Positions 7,867 through 16,473 of a DNA stretch of 64,000 nt are shown one piece after another. The notes under the pieces were generated by a model. The model searched no databases. It was not told the origin of the DNA and worked only from the letters and a program-made list of their open reading frames with translations. Made by a program: the position numbers and the translations under genes. The DNA is taken from contig DAOLUH010000004.1 of NCBI GenBank assembly GCA_035420085.1, positions 1 through 64,000 on the forward strand, in the 5' to 3' direction. The first letter of the stretch is position 1. Each line of letters opens with the position of its first letter. The stretch comes from DSWT01 sp035420085 (GTDB lineage Bacteria; Chloroflexota; Anaerolineae; B4-G1; SLSP01).

Positions 7867-8580
7867 ATGTTCGATTTCACCGATCGGGTTACGATGATCA
7901 CCGGCGCCACCGGCAACCTGGGGCAGGCTGTCGCCCAAGCCTTCGCCGCCGCCAACGCCACCGTCGTGCTGATCGCCCGCAGTGAAGCGAGCATCCGTCA
8001 GGCACTCCCCGCCCTGGCGGCCTCCCCCAACGCCCTGATTGCTCCCGCCGACCTGACGAATCCCGAAAGCGTTCAGTCCGCCGTCGCTGCAGCCTTGCAC
8101 GCCTTCGGGCGCATTGACGTGCTCGCCAATACCGTCGGTGGGTACAAGGCCGGTGAACCGGTTCACACCACCCCCATCGAGACATGGGACTTCATGTTCG
8201 ACCTCAACGTGCGCACCGCCTTTCTCGTCAGCCAGGCGGTGATTCCAGCGATGCTCGCACAAGGCCACGGTGCGATCATCCATACGGCATCGCGCGCGGG
8301 GTTGAGTGGCGGGAAAAACGCCGCCGCCTACAGCGCCGCCAAAAGCGCCGTCATTCGTCTCACCGAGAGCCTCGCCGCCGAACTCAAGCACAACGGCATC
8401 AACGTCAACTGCGTGCTGCCCGGCGTTATCGACACGCCGGAGAACCGCGCCGCTATGCCCACAGCCCGTCACGAACACTGGGTTTCTGCCGATGCCATCG
8501 CGCAAGTCATCCTCTTCCTGGCCTCCGACGCCGCGCGCGCTATCCACGGAGCCGCGGTCCCGGTCTACGGCTTGAGCTAA
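7867..8580 (+). CDS. short-chain dehydrogenase/reductase (SDR)
   Basis: This 237-residue Rossmann-fold oxidoreductase has the cofactor loop TGATGNLG at residues 12-19 and the catalytic pair Tyr155/Lys159 (YSAAK). A serine in HTASRAG is the third catalytic residue. The acidic or basic residue after beta-2 is Arg (VLIAR), which leans towards NADP. Its substrate is unknown. It stands directly before fadR and the alkyl-DHAP-synthase-like gene, so a reductase step in lipid or ether-lipid synthesis is a plausible role, but this is inference from position. GGGGAGG precedes the ATG. A separate promoter lies between this gene and fadR. Confidence 0.88.
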   Translation: MFDFTDRVTMITGATGNLGQAVAQAFAAANATVVLIARSEASIRQALPALAASPNALIAPADLTNPESVQSAVAAALHAFGRIDVLANTVGGYKAGEPVHTTPIETWDFMFDLNVRTAFLVSQAVIPAMLAQGHGAIIHTASRAGLSGGKNAAAYSAAKSAVIRLTESLAAELKHNGINVNCVLPGVIDTPENRAAMPTARHEHWVSADAIAQVILFLASDAARAIHGAAVPVYGLS

Positions 8581-8606
8581 CCCCGCCGCTTTCCTGTATT
8601 TTCCTA

Positions 8607-8635
8607 TTGACACCCCCTACAATCCGTGCTATCAT
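8607..8635 (+). promoter_or_regulatory. sigma70 promoter of fadR
   Basis: TTGACA (8607-8612) and TATCAT (8630-8635) are separated by 17 nt. Transcription should start at about 8642, which is inside the operator that follows. Confidence 0.8.
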
Positions 8636-8641
8636 TAAGAT

Positions 8642-8658
8642 AACTGGTCAGACCACTT
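8642..8658 (+). promoter_or_regulatory. FadR-like operator overlapping the fadR transcription start
   Basis: The sequence AACTGGTCAGACCACTT has the palindromic core TGGTC-A-GACCA. From memory this is the core of the E. coli FadR site (form ANCTGGTCNGACCNGNT). It begins seven nt after the -10 box, where bound protein would block transcription start. A fadR gene lies just downstream, so autorepression relieved by acyl-CoA is the simple reading. Confidence 0.75.
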
Positions 8659-8661
8659 ACC

Positions 8662-8695
8662 AGACCTGACAGGTCTCGGAAGACCTGTCAGGTCT
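8662..8695. repeat. GACCTGTCAGGTC palindromic hairpin
   Basis: Two arms, AGACCTGACAGGTCT (8662-8676) and AGACCTGTCAGGTCT (8681-8695), are complementary and each is itself nearly palindromic. The hairpin sits in the fadR leader. A single related arm occurs near 27581-27595. Confidence 0.85.
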
Positions 8696-8713
8696 AAAGA
8701 CGGAGAATAAACG

Positions 8714-9448
8714 ATGACAAACAGCTGGTCCGCGCCGCAGCGCCCGGCGACCTACGCCGAACAGGCCCTCATCAACGCCATCCTGGACGGCACCTATCCG
8801 CCCGGCAGCGCGCTCCCTGCTGAGCGCGAGCTGGCCGAACAACTCGGCGTGACGCGCCCCACCTTGCGCGAGGCGCTGCAACGTATGGAGCGCGACGGCT
8901 GGATCAACATCCAGCAGGGCAAGTCCACGCTGGTGCGCGACATCTGGACCGAGGGCGGCCTCAACGTGCTCAGTTCGCTGGCACGCTACGGCAACCAGGG
9001 CTTCGAGAGCCACATCCCGTTCGACTTCGTCCCGCGACTGCTGGAAGTCCGTCTGGCCCTCGCACCGGCCTATGCGCGCGCGGCTGCCGAGTGCGACAGC
9101 GGCGACGCCCTCATCGCATACCTGAGCGCCCCGCCCGCCCTCGACGACGCGGCGGACGTTTATGCGCGCTACGACTGGCACCTGCATCACCGGCTCACCG
9201 TGGCGTCCTGCAATCCGATCTACACGCTGATCCTGAACGGCTTCGAGGCGCTATATTTGAGCATGGGGCGCATCTACTTCACACAGCCGGAGGCGCGCGC
9301 CGCCTCAAGCCGGTTCTACGCCGGGCTGTTGGATGCGCTTCAGCGCAAGGATGTCGACGCCGCCGAAACCGTCACCCGCGAGGCCATGGCCGAAAGCCTG
9401 TTCCTGTGGAACGCAATGCGGCGCGAAGGAAATATGTCAGCAGATTAA
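8714..9448 (+). CDS. fadR: FadR-type fatty-acid-responsive GntR regulator
   Basis: This 244-residue protein resembles E. coli FadR along its whole length, not just in the DNA-binding part. The winged helix (residues about 14-75) keeps the DNA-contacting residues: Arg38, Thr47, Arg48, Thr50 and Arg52 in PAERELAEQLGVTRPTLRE. The wing histidine of E. coli FadR is Gln68 here. The C-terminal domain has SCNPIYTLILNGFEALY and GRIYFTQPEAR, the acyl-CoA-binding FadR_C type rather than the common FCD type. E. coli FadR is released from DNA by long-chain acyl-CoA. A FadR-like site covers this gene's own start of transcription. The C-terminal residues SAD and the stop lie in an intergenic repeat. GGAG precedes the ATG. 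Confidence 0.9.
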   Translation: MTNSWSAPQRPATYAEQALINAILDGTYPPGSALPAERELAEQLGVTRPTLREALQRMERDGWINIQQGKSTLVRDIWTEGGLNVLSSLARYGNQGFESHIPFDFVPRLLEVRLALAPAYARAAAECDSGDALIAYLSAPPALDDAADVYARYDWHLHHRLTVASCNPIYTLILNGFEALYLSMGRIYFTQPEARAASSRFYAGLLDALQRKDVDAAETVTREAMAESLFLWNAMRREGNMSAD

Positions 9449-9500
9449 GCGGATTTAGCAGATTACTAGAAAAATCTGCTTAATCTGCTAAATCTGCTGA
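9437..9500. repeat. AATCTGCTN inverted short-period repeat
   Basis: The left arm (9437-9464) and right arm (9471-9500) each contain three 9-nt units and match over 28 nt with about three mismatches. It fills the gap between fadR and the next gene and ends 5 nt before its ribosome-binding site. It contains the fadR stop codon. Confidence 0.9.
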
Positions 9501-9516
9501 TCAGAAGGAGAAAACG

Positions 9517-11109
9517 ATGCGACGGTGGAATGGTTGGGGAGATGACTCGGTTGACTATCCGCTGCCTGAGGCGGGACTGCCGTTTTTGGAGAAAGTCGCC
9601 GGGCCGGGCGTGGTGACGCCGGATGCAACACTGGCAGAGGTGCTGGCACAGGTGCCGCCATCGCGGCTGCGGGAGCATCCGCTGATCCACACCGACGCTG
9701 AGGTGCGCCTGCGCCACGCGCGTGGGCACAGCCTGCCCGACTGGATCGCGCTAAAAAGCGGGGCGATTGGCGTCTTTCCCGACGGTGTGGCCTATCCCAC
9801 GACCGATGAAGAAGTGCGCGAACTGATCCGCTACGCACAAACGACGGGCGCGCGCCTCATCCCTTACGGCGGCGGCACGAGCGTCGTGGGGCAGATCAAC
9901 CCCCTGCCCGGCGAAGCGCCCGTCCTCACCGTGGACATGGGGCGGATGTGTCGCCTGCGCGCTTTCGACCCGGTCAGCCAGTTGGCGACGTTCGAGGCCG
10001 GCGTCAGCGGGCCAGATTTAGAAGCGAGCCTGCGCGCGCACGGCTGCACGTTGGGACACTACCCGCAATCCTTCGAATATTCGACGCTCGGCGGGTGGAT
10101 TGCGGCCCGGTCGAGCGGGCAACAGTCGCTCGGCTATGGGCGGATCGAGAAGCTGTTCGCGGGCGGGCGCGTCGAGACGCCGGTGGGCACGCTGGAGATT
10201 CCCGCCAACGTCCCCGCTTCCGCTGCCGGGCCGGATGTGCGCGAATGGGTGCTCGGCTCGGAGGGGCGGCTGGGCATCATCACCGCTGCAACCGTGCGCG
10301 TCAGCCCACTGCCGGAGCGTGAAGAGTTCCACGCGCTGTTCTTCCCCACCTTCGAGGCAGGGTTGAGCGCCGTCCGCGCCATCATGCAGGCCAAACTGCC
10401 GTTGGCAATGCTGCGTCTGAGCACCGCCACCGAAACGACGACGACGTTGGTTTTGGCCGGTCACACCCTCCTCATCGGCGGGCTGGAACGCTATCTGGCT
10501 TTGCGCGGGGCCGGCGACGAGAAGTGTATGCTCATTCTGGGTGTCGCCGGGCGCGAAGTTGTCGCCAGAACAGCGTTCAAGGCAGCGCGGGACATCGCGG
10601 GAGACCACGGCGGCGTGTACGTCGGGCAAATGTTCGGCAAGACGTGGCACAAGAACCGCTTCAAGTCGCCGTATCTGCGGGATTCGCTGTGGGAGGCAGG
10701 GTACGCCATCGACACGCTGGAGACAGCTACCGACTGGGCGCGCGTTCCGGCGCTGATCGAAGCCATCGAAGGGGCGCTGCACGCGGCGCTGCTCGAACGA
10801 GATGAATTTGTCCACGTCTTCACGCATCTCTCACACACCTATCCTTACGGCAGCAACGTCTACACGCAGTACCTCTTCCGCCGGGCGCGCACGCCCGAAG
10901 AGACGCTCGAACGCTGGCAAGCGCTCAAGACCGCCGCGAGCCAGGCCATCGTCGCGCAAGGGGCCACCATCAGCCACCAACACGGCGTCGGCGTGGATCA
11001 CAAACCGTATCTGACCGCCGAAAAAGGCGAGGTGGGGATGAAGGGATTGCGCGCCCTCGTCACCACCCTCGACCCGGACGGCATCATGAACCCAGGCAAA
11101 CTGCTTTAG
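9517..11109 (+). CDS. alkyldihydroxyacetonephosphate synthase-like FAD enzyme
   Basis: This 530-residue flavoenzyme belongs to the VAO/FAD-linked oxidase family and within it to the AGPS group, which swaps the acyl chain of acyl-DHAP for a fatty alcohol to make the ether bond. The N-terminus starts with the typical RRWNGWGD. The FAD-binding PP-loop reads LIPYGGGTSVVG. YPQSFEYSTLGGWIAARSSG and LGSEGRLGIIT match AGPS blocks. The C-terminal SHQHGVG corresponds to the catalytic His-rich SHHHGVG. Its neighbours handle glycerol phosphate (GlpD, FGGY kinase), which suits DHAP chemistry. GAAGGAG lies six nt before the ATG. A D-lactate or glycolate dehydrogenase is the alternative, but the N-terminal and C-terminal blocks favour AGPS. 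Confidence 0.82.
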   Translation: MRRWNGWGDDSVDYPLPEAGLPFLEKVAGPGVVTPDATLAEVLAQVPPSRLREHPLIHTDAEVRLRHARGHSLPDWIALKSGAIGVFPDGVAYPTTDEEVRELIRYAQTTGARLIPYGGGTSVVGQINPLPGEAPVLTVDMGRMCRLRAFDPVSQLATFEAGVSGPDLEASLRAHGCTLGHYPQSFEYSTLGGWIAARSSGQQSLGYGRIEKLFAGGRVETPVGTLEIPANVPASAAGPDVREWVLGSEGRLGIITAATVRVSPLPEREEFHALFFPTFEAGLSAVRAIMQAKLPLAMLRLSTATETTTTLVLAGHTLLIGGLERYLALRGAGDEKCMLILGVAGREVVARTAFKAARDIAGDHGGVYVGQMFGKTWHKNRFKSPYLRDSLWEAGYAIDTLETATDWARVPALIEAIEGALHAALLERDEFVHVFTHLSHTYPYGSNVYTQYLFRRARTPEETLERWQALKTAASQAIVAQGATISHQHGVGVDHKPYLTAEKGEVGMKGLRALVTTLDPDGIMNPGKLL

Positions 11110-11120
11110 ACTGTTTTTTA

Positions 11121-11195
11121 TCAGCAGATTAAGCAGATTGAGCAGATTTTTTTTGATCTTTCAGTAAAAATCTGCTTCATCTGCTCAATCTGCTG
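11121..11195. repeat. AATCTGCTN inverted short-period repeat
   Basis: Three CAGATTNAG units in the left arm (11121-11147) face three complementary units in the right arm (about 11169-11195). A T-rich loop lies between them. It ends 8 nt before the glpD ribosome-binding site. Confidence 0.88.
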
Positions 11196-11214
11196 ACAGA
11201 ATTGGGAGGACGCA

Positions 11215-12975
11215 ATGTGGACAAAGAATTGGCGTGATGAAGTTTGGGCGAAACTGGATCAGCCGTGGGATGTGCTGATCGTTGGCGGAGGGATCACGGG
11301 GGCGGGGATTTTGCGCGAGGCGACCCGCGCCGGGTTGAAGGCGTTGCTCGTCGAGCAGAAGGACTTCGCCTGGGGGACGTCCAGCCGCTCGTCGAAGCTC
11401 GTCCACGGCGGGCTGCGCTATCTCAAGGAAGGCAAGGTGTTCCTCACGCGGGCCTCGGTGCGGGAGCGCAAGCGCCTGATCGCCGAGGGGCCAGGGCTGA
11501 TCGATCCTATGGGTTTCCTGCTGGCGACCTACAAGGGCGACTTCCCCGGCAAACTCACCTACCGCGCCGGCCTCACCGTCTACGATTTGCTGGCGCTGCA
11601 ATGGAGCCACACGCGCTACAGCCCGGAGGATTTTCGGCTGCTGGCTCCGCACATCGTCGCGGACGGGCTGGAGGGCGGGTTCCGCTATGGCGACGCGCAG
11701 ACCGATGACGCGCGTCTGGTGCTGCGCGTGATCCTGGAATCTGTAGCGAACGGCGGATTTGCCATCAATTATATGTGCGCAGAGACATTACTACGCGAAG
11801 ATAATCGTGTTGTAGGCGCGATGCTGCACGACATTGTATCTGACCGCCGCACAGAGGTGCGCGCCAAAGTCGTCATCAACGCGACCGGTGCATGGGCTGA
11901 CACACTACGCGAAGAGATCGGTGCGCCGTCGCGCATCCGCCCGCTGCGCGGCAGTCATCTGATCTTCCCGGCGTGGCGGTTGCCGGTGAGCCAGGCGCTC
12001 AGCTTCCTGCATCCCATCGACCGCCGCCCGGTCTTCATCTTCCCCTGGGAAGGCATCACCCTCGTCGGCACCACCGACCTGGATCACGAGCAGCCGTTGA
12101 ACGAAGAGCCACACATCACCCCAGAAGAAGTCGCCTACCTCATGGCCGCGGTCGAAGCGCAGTGCCCGCGTCTCAACCTCACGCTGGATGACGTCATCGG
12201 CACATTCGCGGGGGTGCGCCCGGTCATCGGTTCCGGCAAGGCCGATCCCTCGAAGGAGTCGCGGGATCACGTCGTCTGGAATGAGGACGGGTTGCTCACC
12301 GTCACCGGCGGCAAGTTGACGACCTTCCGGTTGATCGCGCTCGACGCGCTCAAGGCCGTGCGTCACATGCTGCCCGAGATGCCCGAACTCAAGAACGACG
12401 TGCCCGTGCTCGACAAAGTCAATGTTCCTCTGCACGGCGCGCAGGGCCTCGATCTCGCGCAGCGTCGCCGATTGCTCGGCAGGTACGGCATCCAGGCCCC
12501 GGCGTTGGTGCACGCGGCGCAACCCGGCGAATTGGCCGTCATCCCCGGCACGCAAACGCTGTGGGCCGAACTGCGCTGGGCCGCCCGCGCCGAGGGTGTC
12601 GTGCATCTGGACGATCTGCTGCTGCGCCGGACACGCCTGGGGCTGCTGCTGCCCGAAGGCGCCGCGGCGATCCTTCCCGACATCCGCCGCATCTGTCAGC
12701 CGGAACTGGGGTGGGACGATGCCCACTGGGAGAGCGAGTGCGCCGCCTATCAGGCGTTGTGGCAATACTGCTACAGCCTGCCTGACAAAGCCACGATCCC
12801 CGACTGGAAGGCTGCTGTCGCCCAGGCCAAAGCCGCGCGCGCCATCGCCATCCCGCGCCGCCAAAAGCGCATCGCGGCGGGCACAGGAGTGGCTGCCGGA
12901 CTGCTGTGCTTGGCAGCCGCGTTAATTTTGGTATACTTTAGACGATGCAAAACCAGCCCTACATCCTCGCGATAG
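11215..12975 (+). CDS. glpD: glycerol-3-phosphate dehydrogenase with C-terminal membrane anchor
   Basis: The enzyme oxidises glycerol 3-phosphate to DHAP and passes electrons to the quinone pool. The FAD-binding GGGITG lies at residues 24-29. TSSRSSKLVHGGLRYL is the GlpD signature, and the substrate-side blocks RPLRGSHLIF and GTTDLDHE follow. The protein ends with a hydrophobic segment (GLLCLAAALILVYF) and a short basic tail, which would anchor it to the membrane. Typical GlpD is held by amphipathic surfaces instead, so this anchor is unusual. The last 31 nt overlap the following kinase gene, implying coupled translation. GGGAGG lies five nt before the ATG. Product DHAP is the substrate class of the preceding AGPS-like enzyme. 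Confidence 0.93.
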   Translation: MWTKNWRDEVWAKLDQPWDVLIVGGGITGAGILREATRAGLKALLVEQKDFAWGTSSRSSKLVHGGLRYLKEGKVFLTRASVRERKRLIAEGPGLIDPMGFLLATYKGDFPGKLTYRAGLTVYDLLALQWSHTRYSPEDFRLLAPHIVADGLEGGFRYGDAQTDDARLVLRVILESVANGGFAINYMCAETLLREDNRVVGAMLHDIVSDRRTEVRAKVVINATGAWADTLREEIGAPSRIRPLRGSHLIFPAWRLPVSQALSFLHPIDRRPVFIFPWEGITLVGTTDLDHEQPLNEEPHITPEEVAYLMAAVEAQCPRLNLTLDDVIGTFAGVRPVIGSGKADPSKESRDHVVWNEDGLLTVTGGKLTTFRLIALDALKAVRHMLPEMPELKNDVPVLDKVNVPLHGAQGLDLAQRRRLLGRYGIQAPALVHAAQPGELAVIPGTQTLWAELRWAARAEGVVHLDDLLLRRTRLGLLLPEGAAAILPDIRRICQPELGWDDAHWESECAAYQALWQYCYSLPDKATIPDWKAAVAQAKAARAIAIPRRQKRIAAGTGVAAGLLCLAAALILVYFRRCKTSPTSSR

Positions 12976-14513
12976 ATAGTGGAACCCAAAGCGTCCGCGC
13001 GCTGATCTTCGATCTGCGCGGCAATCTGGTCGAGCGCGTCCGCGTGCCGATCGAGCCGTACACCTCGCCGCAGCCCGGGTGGGCGGAACAGGACCCCGAG
13101 TATTTCTGGCAGGCGCTCTGCGAAGCGTGCCAACGACTATGGAAGCAGACGGCGATCCCCAAAGAGGCCATTGCCGGGCTGGCATTGACGACGCAGCGTT
13201 CGACCATCGTCAATGTGGACAAGGCCGGGAAGCCTTTGCGCCCGGCCATCGTCTGGCTAGATCAGCGCCGCACGGAGGGCGTGAAACCAGTCGGCGGGCT
13301 GTGGGGGCTGGCGTTCAAGGCCGCCGGGATGACGGAAACCGTCGCTTACTTGCAGGCCGAGGCCGAGGCGAACTGGATCAGCACGCACCAACCCGACCTC
13401 TGGGCACAAACGCACAAATACCTGCTCCTCTCCGGTTATCTCACCTACCGGCTGACCGGGCAGTTTGTCGATTCGGTCGGTTGCCAGGTGGCCTATATGC
13501 CGTTCGACTACAAGGCGCTCGCGTGGGCCAAAGCGTGGGATTGGAAGTGGCAGGCCGTCCCCATGGACCCGGCGATCCTGCCTGACCTCGTCCCTCCCAC
13601 CCAACGTCTGGGCGAAGTGATCGCTGATGCCGCTGCCGCCACCGGCCTGCCGGAGGGGCTACCGATCATCGCCGCGGCTGCCGACAAAGCGTGCGAGGTC
13701 ATCGGCGCGGGCAGCCTGGAGCCGCACATCGGCTGTCTCAGCTACGGCACCACCGCAACGATCAACACCACGAACACCAAATACATCGAGGTGATCCCGC
13801 TGATTCCGCCTTACCCCGCCGCCGCGCCGGGCCGCTACAGCCTGGAAATCCAGGTGTATCGGGGCTACTGGATGGTCAACTGGTTCAAGCAAGAGTTCGG
13901 CCTGCGCGAGCAGCATCTCGCCGACGAACGCGGCATTATGCCCGAAGCGCTCTTCGACGAACTGGTGGAGCAGGTGCCGCCCGGCTCGATGGGCCTGATG
14001 CTGCAACCGTACTGGTCACCGGGCCTCAAAGTGCCGGGACCGGAGGCGAAAGGGGCAATCATCGGATTTGGGGACGTGCACACGCGGGCGCACATCTACC
14101 GGGCGATGCTCGAAGGCCTGGCTTACGCGCTGCGCGAGGGGAAGGAACGTATCGAGCGCCGCAGCCACATCCCGATCACCGAGCTGCGCGTCTCCGGCGG
14201 TGGTTCGCAGAGCGATGCCGCGATGCAGCTCACCGCCGACATCTTCGACCTGCCGGCGGCGCGCCCGCACATCTACGAGACCTCCGGCCTGGGCGCAGCC
14301 ATCGATGCTGCTGTCGGCCTGGGGCTGCACCCCGATTTCGACACGGCGGTGCGCGAGATGACGCGCGTCGGCGACGTTTTTACGCCCAATCCCCAGACGC
14401 GCGACATCTACGACGGGCTATACCACCGGGTCTACAAGCAGATGTACGCGCGGCTCAAGGCGCTTTACGAGGAGATACAAGAAGTTACCGGCTATCCTGA
14501 GAAGGTCAGGTGA
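12945..14513 (+). CDS. FGGY-family carbohydrate kinase (glycerol-kinase-like)
   Basis: This 522-residue ATP-dependent kinase has the FGGY two-domain fold: DSGTQSVRALIFD near the N-terminus, LTTQRST and WLDQR for substrate binding, LSYGTTATI for phosphate binding and RVSGGGSQSDAAMQLTADI at the C-terminal signature. Family members phosphorylate glycerol, xylulose, gluconate and other polyols. The position directly after glpD suggests glycerol or another three-carbon polyol, but the active-site residues do not allow me to call it GlpK. It starts within the last codons of glpD. A weak hairpin at 14590-14620 lies downstream. Confidence 0.87.
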   Translation: MQNQPYILAIDSGTQSVRALIFDLRGNLVERVRVPIEPYTSPQPGWAEQDPEYFWQALCEACQRLWKQTAIPKEAIAGLALTTQRSTIVNVDKAGKPLRPAIVWLDQRRTEGVKPVGGLWGLAFKAAGMTETVAYLQAEAEANWISTHQPDLWAQTHKYLLLSGYLTYRLTGQFVDSVGCQVAYMPFDYKALAWAKAWDWKWQAVPMDPAILPDLVPPTQRLGEVIADAAAATGLPEGLPIIAAAADKACEVIGAGSLEPHIGCLSYGTTATINTTNTKYIEVIPLIPPYPAAAPGRYSLEIQVYRGYWMVNWFKQEFGLREQHLADERGIMPEALFDELVEQVPPGSMGLMLQPYWSPGLKVPGPEAKGAIIGFGDVHTRAHIYRAMLEGLAYALREGKERIERRSHIPITELRVSGGGSQSDAAMQLTADIFDLPAARPHIYETSGLGAAIDAAVGLGLHPDFDTAVREMTRVGDVFTPNPQTRDIYDGLYHRVYKQMYARLKALYEEIQEVTGYPEKVR

Positions 14514-14589
14514 GCCAGTTCCAACAAAAACCCTGAAGACACAGTCTCTCACACACTCAGCGCACCGTTTATGATGCACTTATTGTGAG

Positions 14590-14620
14590 AACGGCTCCCT
14601 TATCGTTGAGATGAGCCGTT
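14590..14620. terminator. hairpin between the kinase and the secreted protein gene
   Basis: AACGGCTC (14590-14597) pairs with GAGCCGTT (14613-14620). Only TATATT follows, so it is a weak terminator candidate at the end of the glycerol/ether-lipid cluster. Confidence 0.35.
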
Positions 14621-14644
14621 TATATTCGAAAGGAGTGTGAGGAT

Positions 14645-16426
14645 ATGAGTGTAGCAAGGGTAAGAAAGTTAGTTGACAAAAGAATACGTGTTCCAGCACT
14701 AATCTGGGGCGGACTGCTGGCGTCTCTGCTGATCGTGTTGCCGGTCACCGCGCAAGCCGATCCCCCGACACGGCGCGTCCACGCGCCTTACTTCAGCAGC
14801 AATGTTCTGTATCCACAAACCGCCATCTTCTGGTTCGGCCGGATAACACCCACCGAGAACTACACCGACGTTCGCGTCGGTTACAACGACAGCCACCTCT
14901 ACGTCAATTTCGCCGTGAGCGACCGGCGGCTATGGTACGATACGTCACCCGCGCCCGCCGATATGACCGCGTGGGACGCCGCCACGCTGTACCTTGACCT
15001 CGACGGCAACACCGGCAGCGTCCCCGACGCGGACGCCTACCGCTTCATCGCGCAGCTCAACTTCTGGGAATCGCGCGCGGGTTATCAGGTCGCCTATCGC
15101 GGCGATGGTGTAGGCTGGACGCAGGCCGACATCGCCTTCACCGCCACGTCCGGCTGGCGCGGCGACGCCCCCAATACCAACGCCGATGATCGCGGCTGGA
15201 CGATGACGTTCGTCATCCCTTTCACCAGCCTGGGGCTGAGTGGTAAACCGGCGACCGGCGATATGTGGGGATTGAGCGTCGCCGTCCATGACCGGGATGA
15301 TGCGGGCGGCACGCCCATCGCCGACACCTTCTGGCCCGAAACGCTGCAAGGCGCGCGCCCGGAGACGTGGGGCGAACTGGTCTTCGGGCGCCCCCCAGCC
15401 TACGTTCCCAAACCCTACGTGCCCGGCAGCGAAAAGACGACGACGATCCGCGACCGGCTCAACGGCGCAACCGTCGTGGATGGCGCGGTGGGCGGGCACA
15501 CGACCTGCGGCGGCGGGCTGGATTACTGGACGCAGTGGGGCGAGAAGAACTACGCGGGTCTGTGGATTTTCAACATCCAGAACCAGGCCGACATTTCCGA
15601 TTGGCCGTGCAACTCGAAGTATTACGTCACTTTCCCGCTGGACCTCGTACCGGCTGACAAGATCATCGTGGATGCCAAAGTCACGCTGCACCAGTTCGGC
15701 GGAGCCGGGGCGGGATGGACGCCGCCCGCGCAGCCGTCGCTCATCCAGACGTTGACGGTAGAAGAGCCGTGGAACGAGTTTACGCTGGCGTGGAACAACG
15801 CGCCGCTCGCCGCGGAATTTGTCAGCGCAACGTGGGTCGATCCGACATCCGTGTATCTGGGGCAGCCCGGCAAGCCGTGGACGTGGGACGTGACCTCGGC
15901 TGTGGCGGCGGCTTACGCGGATGGTAAGCCGCTGAGTCTGGTCTTTTACGAGGCCGACGCGGCCTATCACAGCGGGAAGTACTTCCGCACGTCGGAGGAA
16001 GAGGAATTCGACGCTGTGGGCCGCCCGACGTTGGTGGTAACGTGGGCGGAGCCGGTCGCCACGCTGAATGCGGTGGCCTGGCCCCGCGAGGTGGAATACG
16101 GCGACGTGGTAGTGTTCAACCTGATCGTCACGGGGAGCGGTCATCCGCTGACGCTCACCGACTGGCTGCCCAACCACGTCAGCCCGCCGGTGTCGCTCGC
16201 GCCGGGATTGACGTTCACCGCGCCGGACCGCTTCACGTGGATGGGCGCGCCGGCGTACAACACGCAGGTGGTGCTAGGGTATGCCGTCACGGTGACGACG
16301 TCGTCGCGCGTGGCGATTTACAATCGCGCAATTCTCACGCAGACGGCGACGGTGACGGACTCCGCTTATGCGGTTGTTTTTGTCGATCCGCTGAAGGTGT
16401 ATTTGCCGATCGTGAACAAGAGGTAG
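14645..16426 (+). CDS. secreted multidomain protein (CBM9-like, DNRLRE-like, DUF11-like) ending YLPIVNKR
   Basis: The 593-residue precursor has a basic N-terminus and the hydrophobic segment LIWGGLLASLLIVLPVTAQA, a likely signal peptide. Residues about 45-245 look like a family-9 carbohydrate-binding or DOMON-type beta domain (WDAATLYLDLDGN, FVIPFTSLGL). Residues about 265-465 resemble the DNRLRE stalk domain (TLTVEEPWNEFTLAWNNAP, WDVTSAVAA). Residues about 470-580 look like a DUF11-type repeat. The last residues, VYLPIVNKR, resemble a tail I remember from many secreted Chloroflexi proteins, possibly a sorting signal. No catalytic domain is visible, so it probably binds polysaccharide or serves as a surface layer part. 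AAAGGAG precedes the start. Confidence 0.75.
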   Translation: MSVARVRKLVDKRIRVPALIWGGLLASLLIVLPVTAQADPPTRRVHAPYFSSNVLYPQTAIFWFGRITPTENYTDVRVGYNDSHLYVNFAVSDRRLWYDTSPAPADMTAWDAATLYLDLDGNTGSVPDADAYRFIAQLNFWESRAGYQVAYRGDGVGWTQADIAFTATSGWRGDAPNTNADDRGWTMTFVIPFTSLGLSGKPATGDMWGLSVAVHDRDDAGGTPIADTFWPETLQGARPETWGELVFGRPPAYVPKPYVPGSEKTTTIRDRLNGATVVDGAVGGHTTCGGGLDYWTQWGEKNYAGLWIFNIQNQADISDWPCNSKYYVTFPLDLVPADKIIVDAKVTLHQFGGAGAGWTPPAQPSLIQTLTVEEPWNEFTLAWNNAPLAAEFVSATWVDPTSVYLGQPGKPWTWDVTSAVAAAYADGKPLSLVFYEADAAYHSGKYFRTSEEEEFDAVGRPTLVVTWAEPVATLNAVAWPREVEYGDVVVFNLIVTGSGHPLTLTDWLPNHVSPPVSLAPGLTFTAPDRFTWMGAPAYNTQVVLGYAVTVTTSSRVAIYNRAILTQTATVTDSAYAVVFVDPLKVYLPIVNKR

Positions 16427-16473
16427 CACATCGGGGGACGCGGTCAGAGACCGGCCCCAGCTTGGCGCAACAC

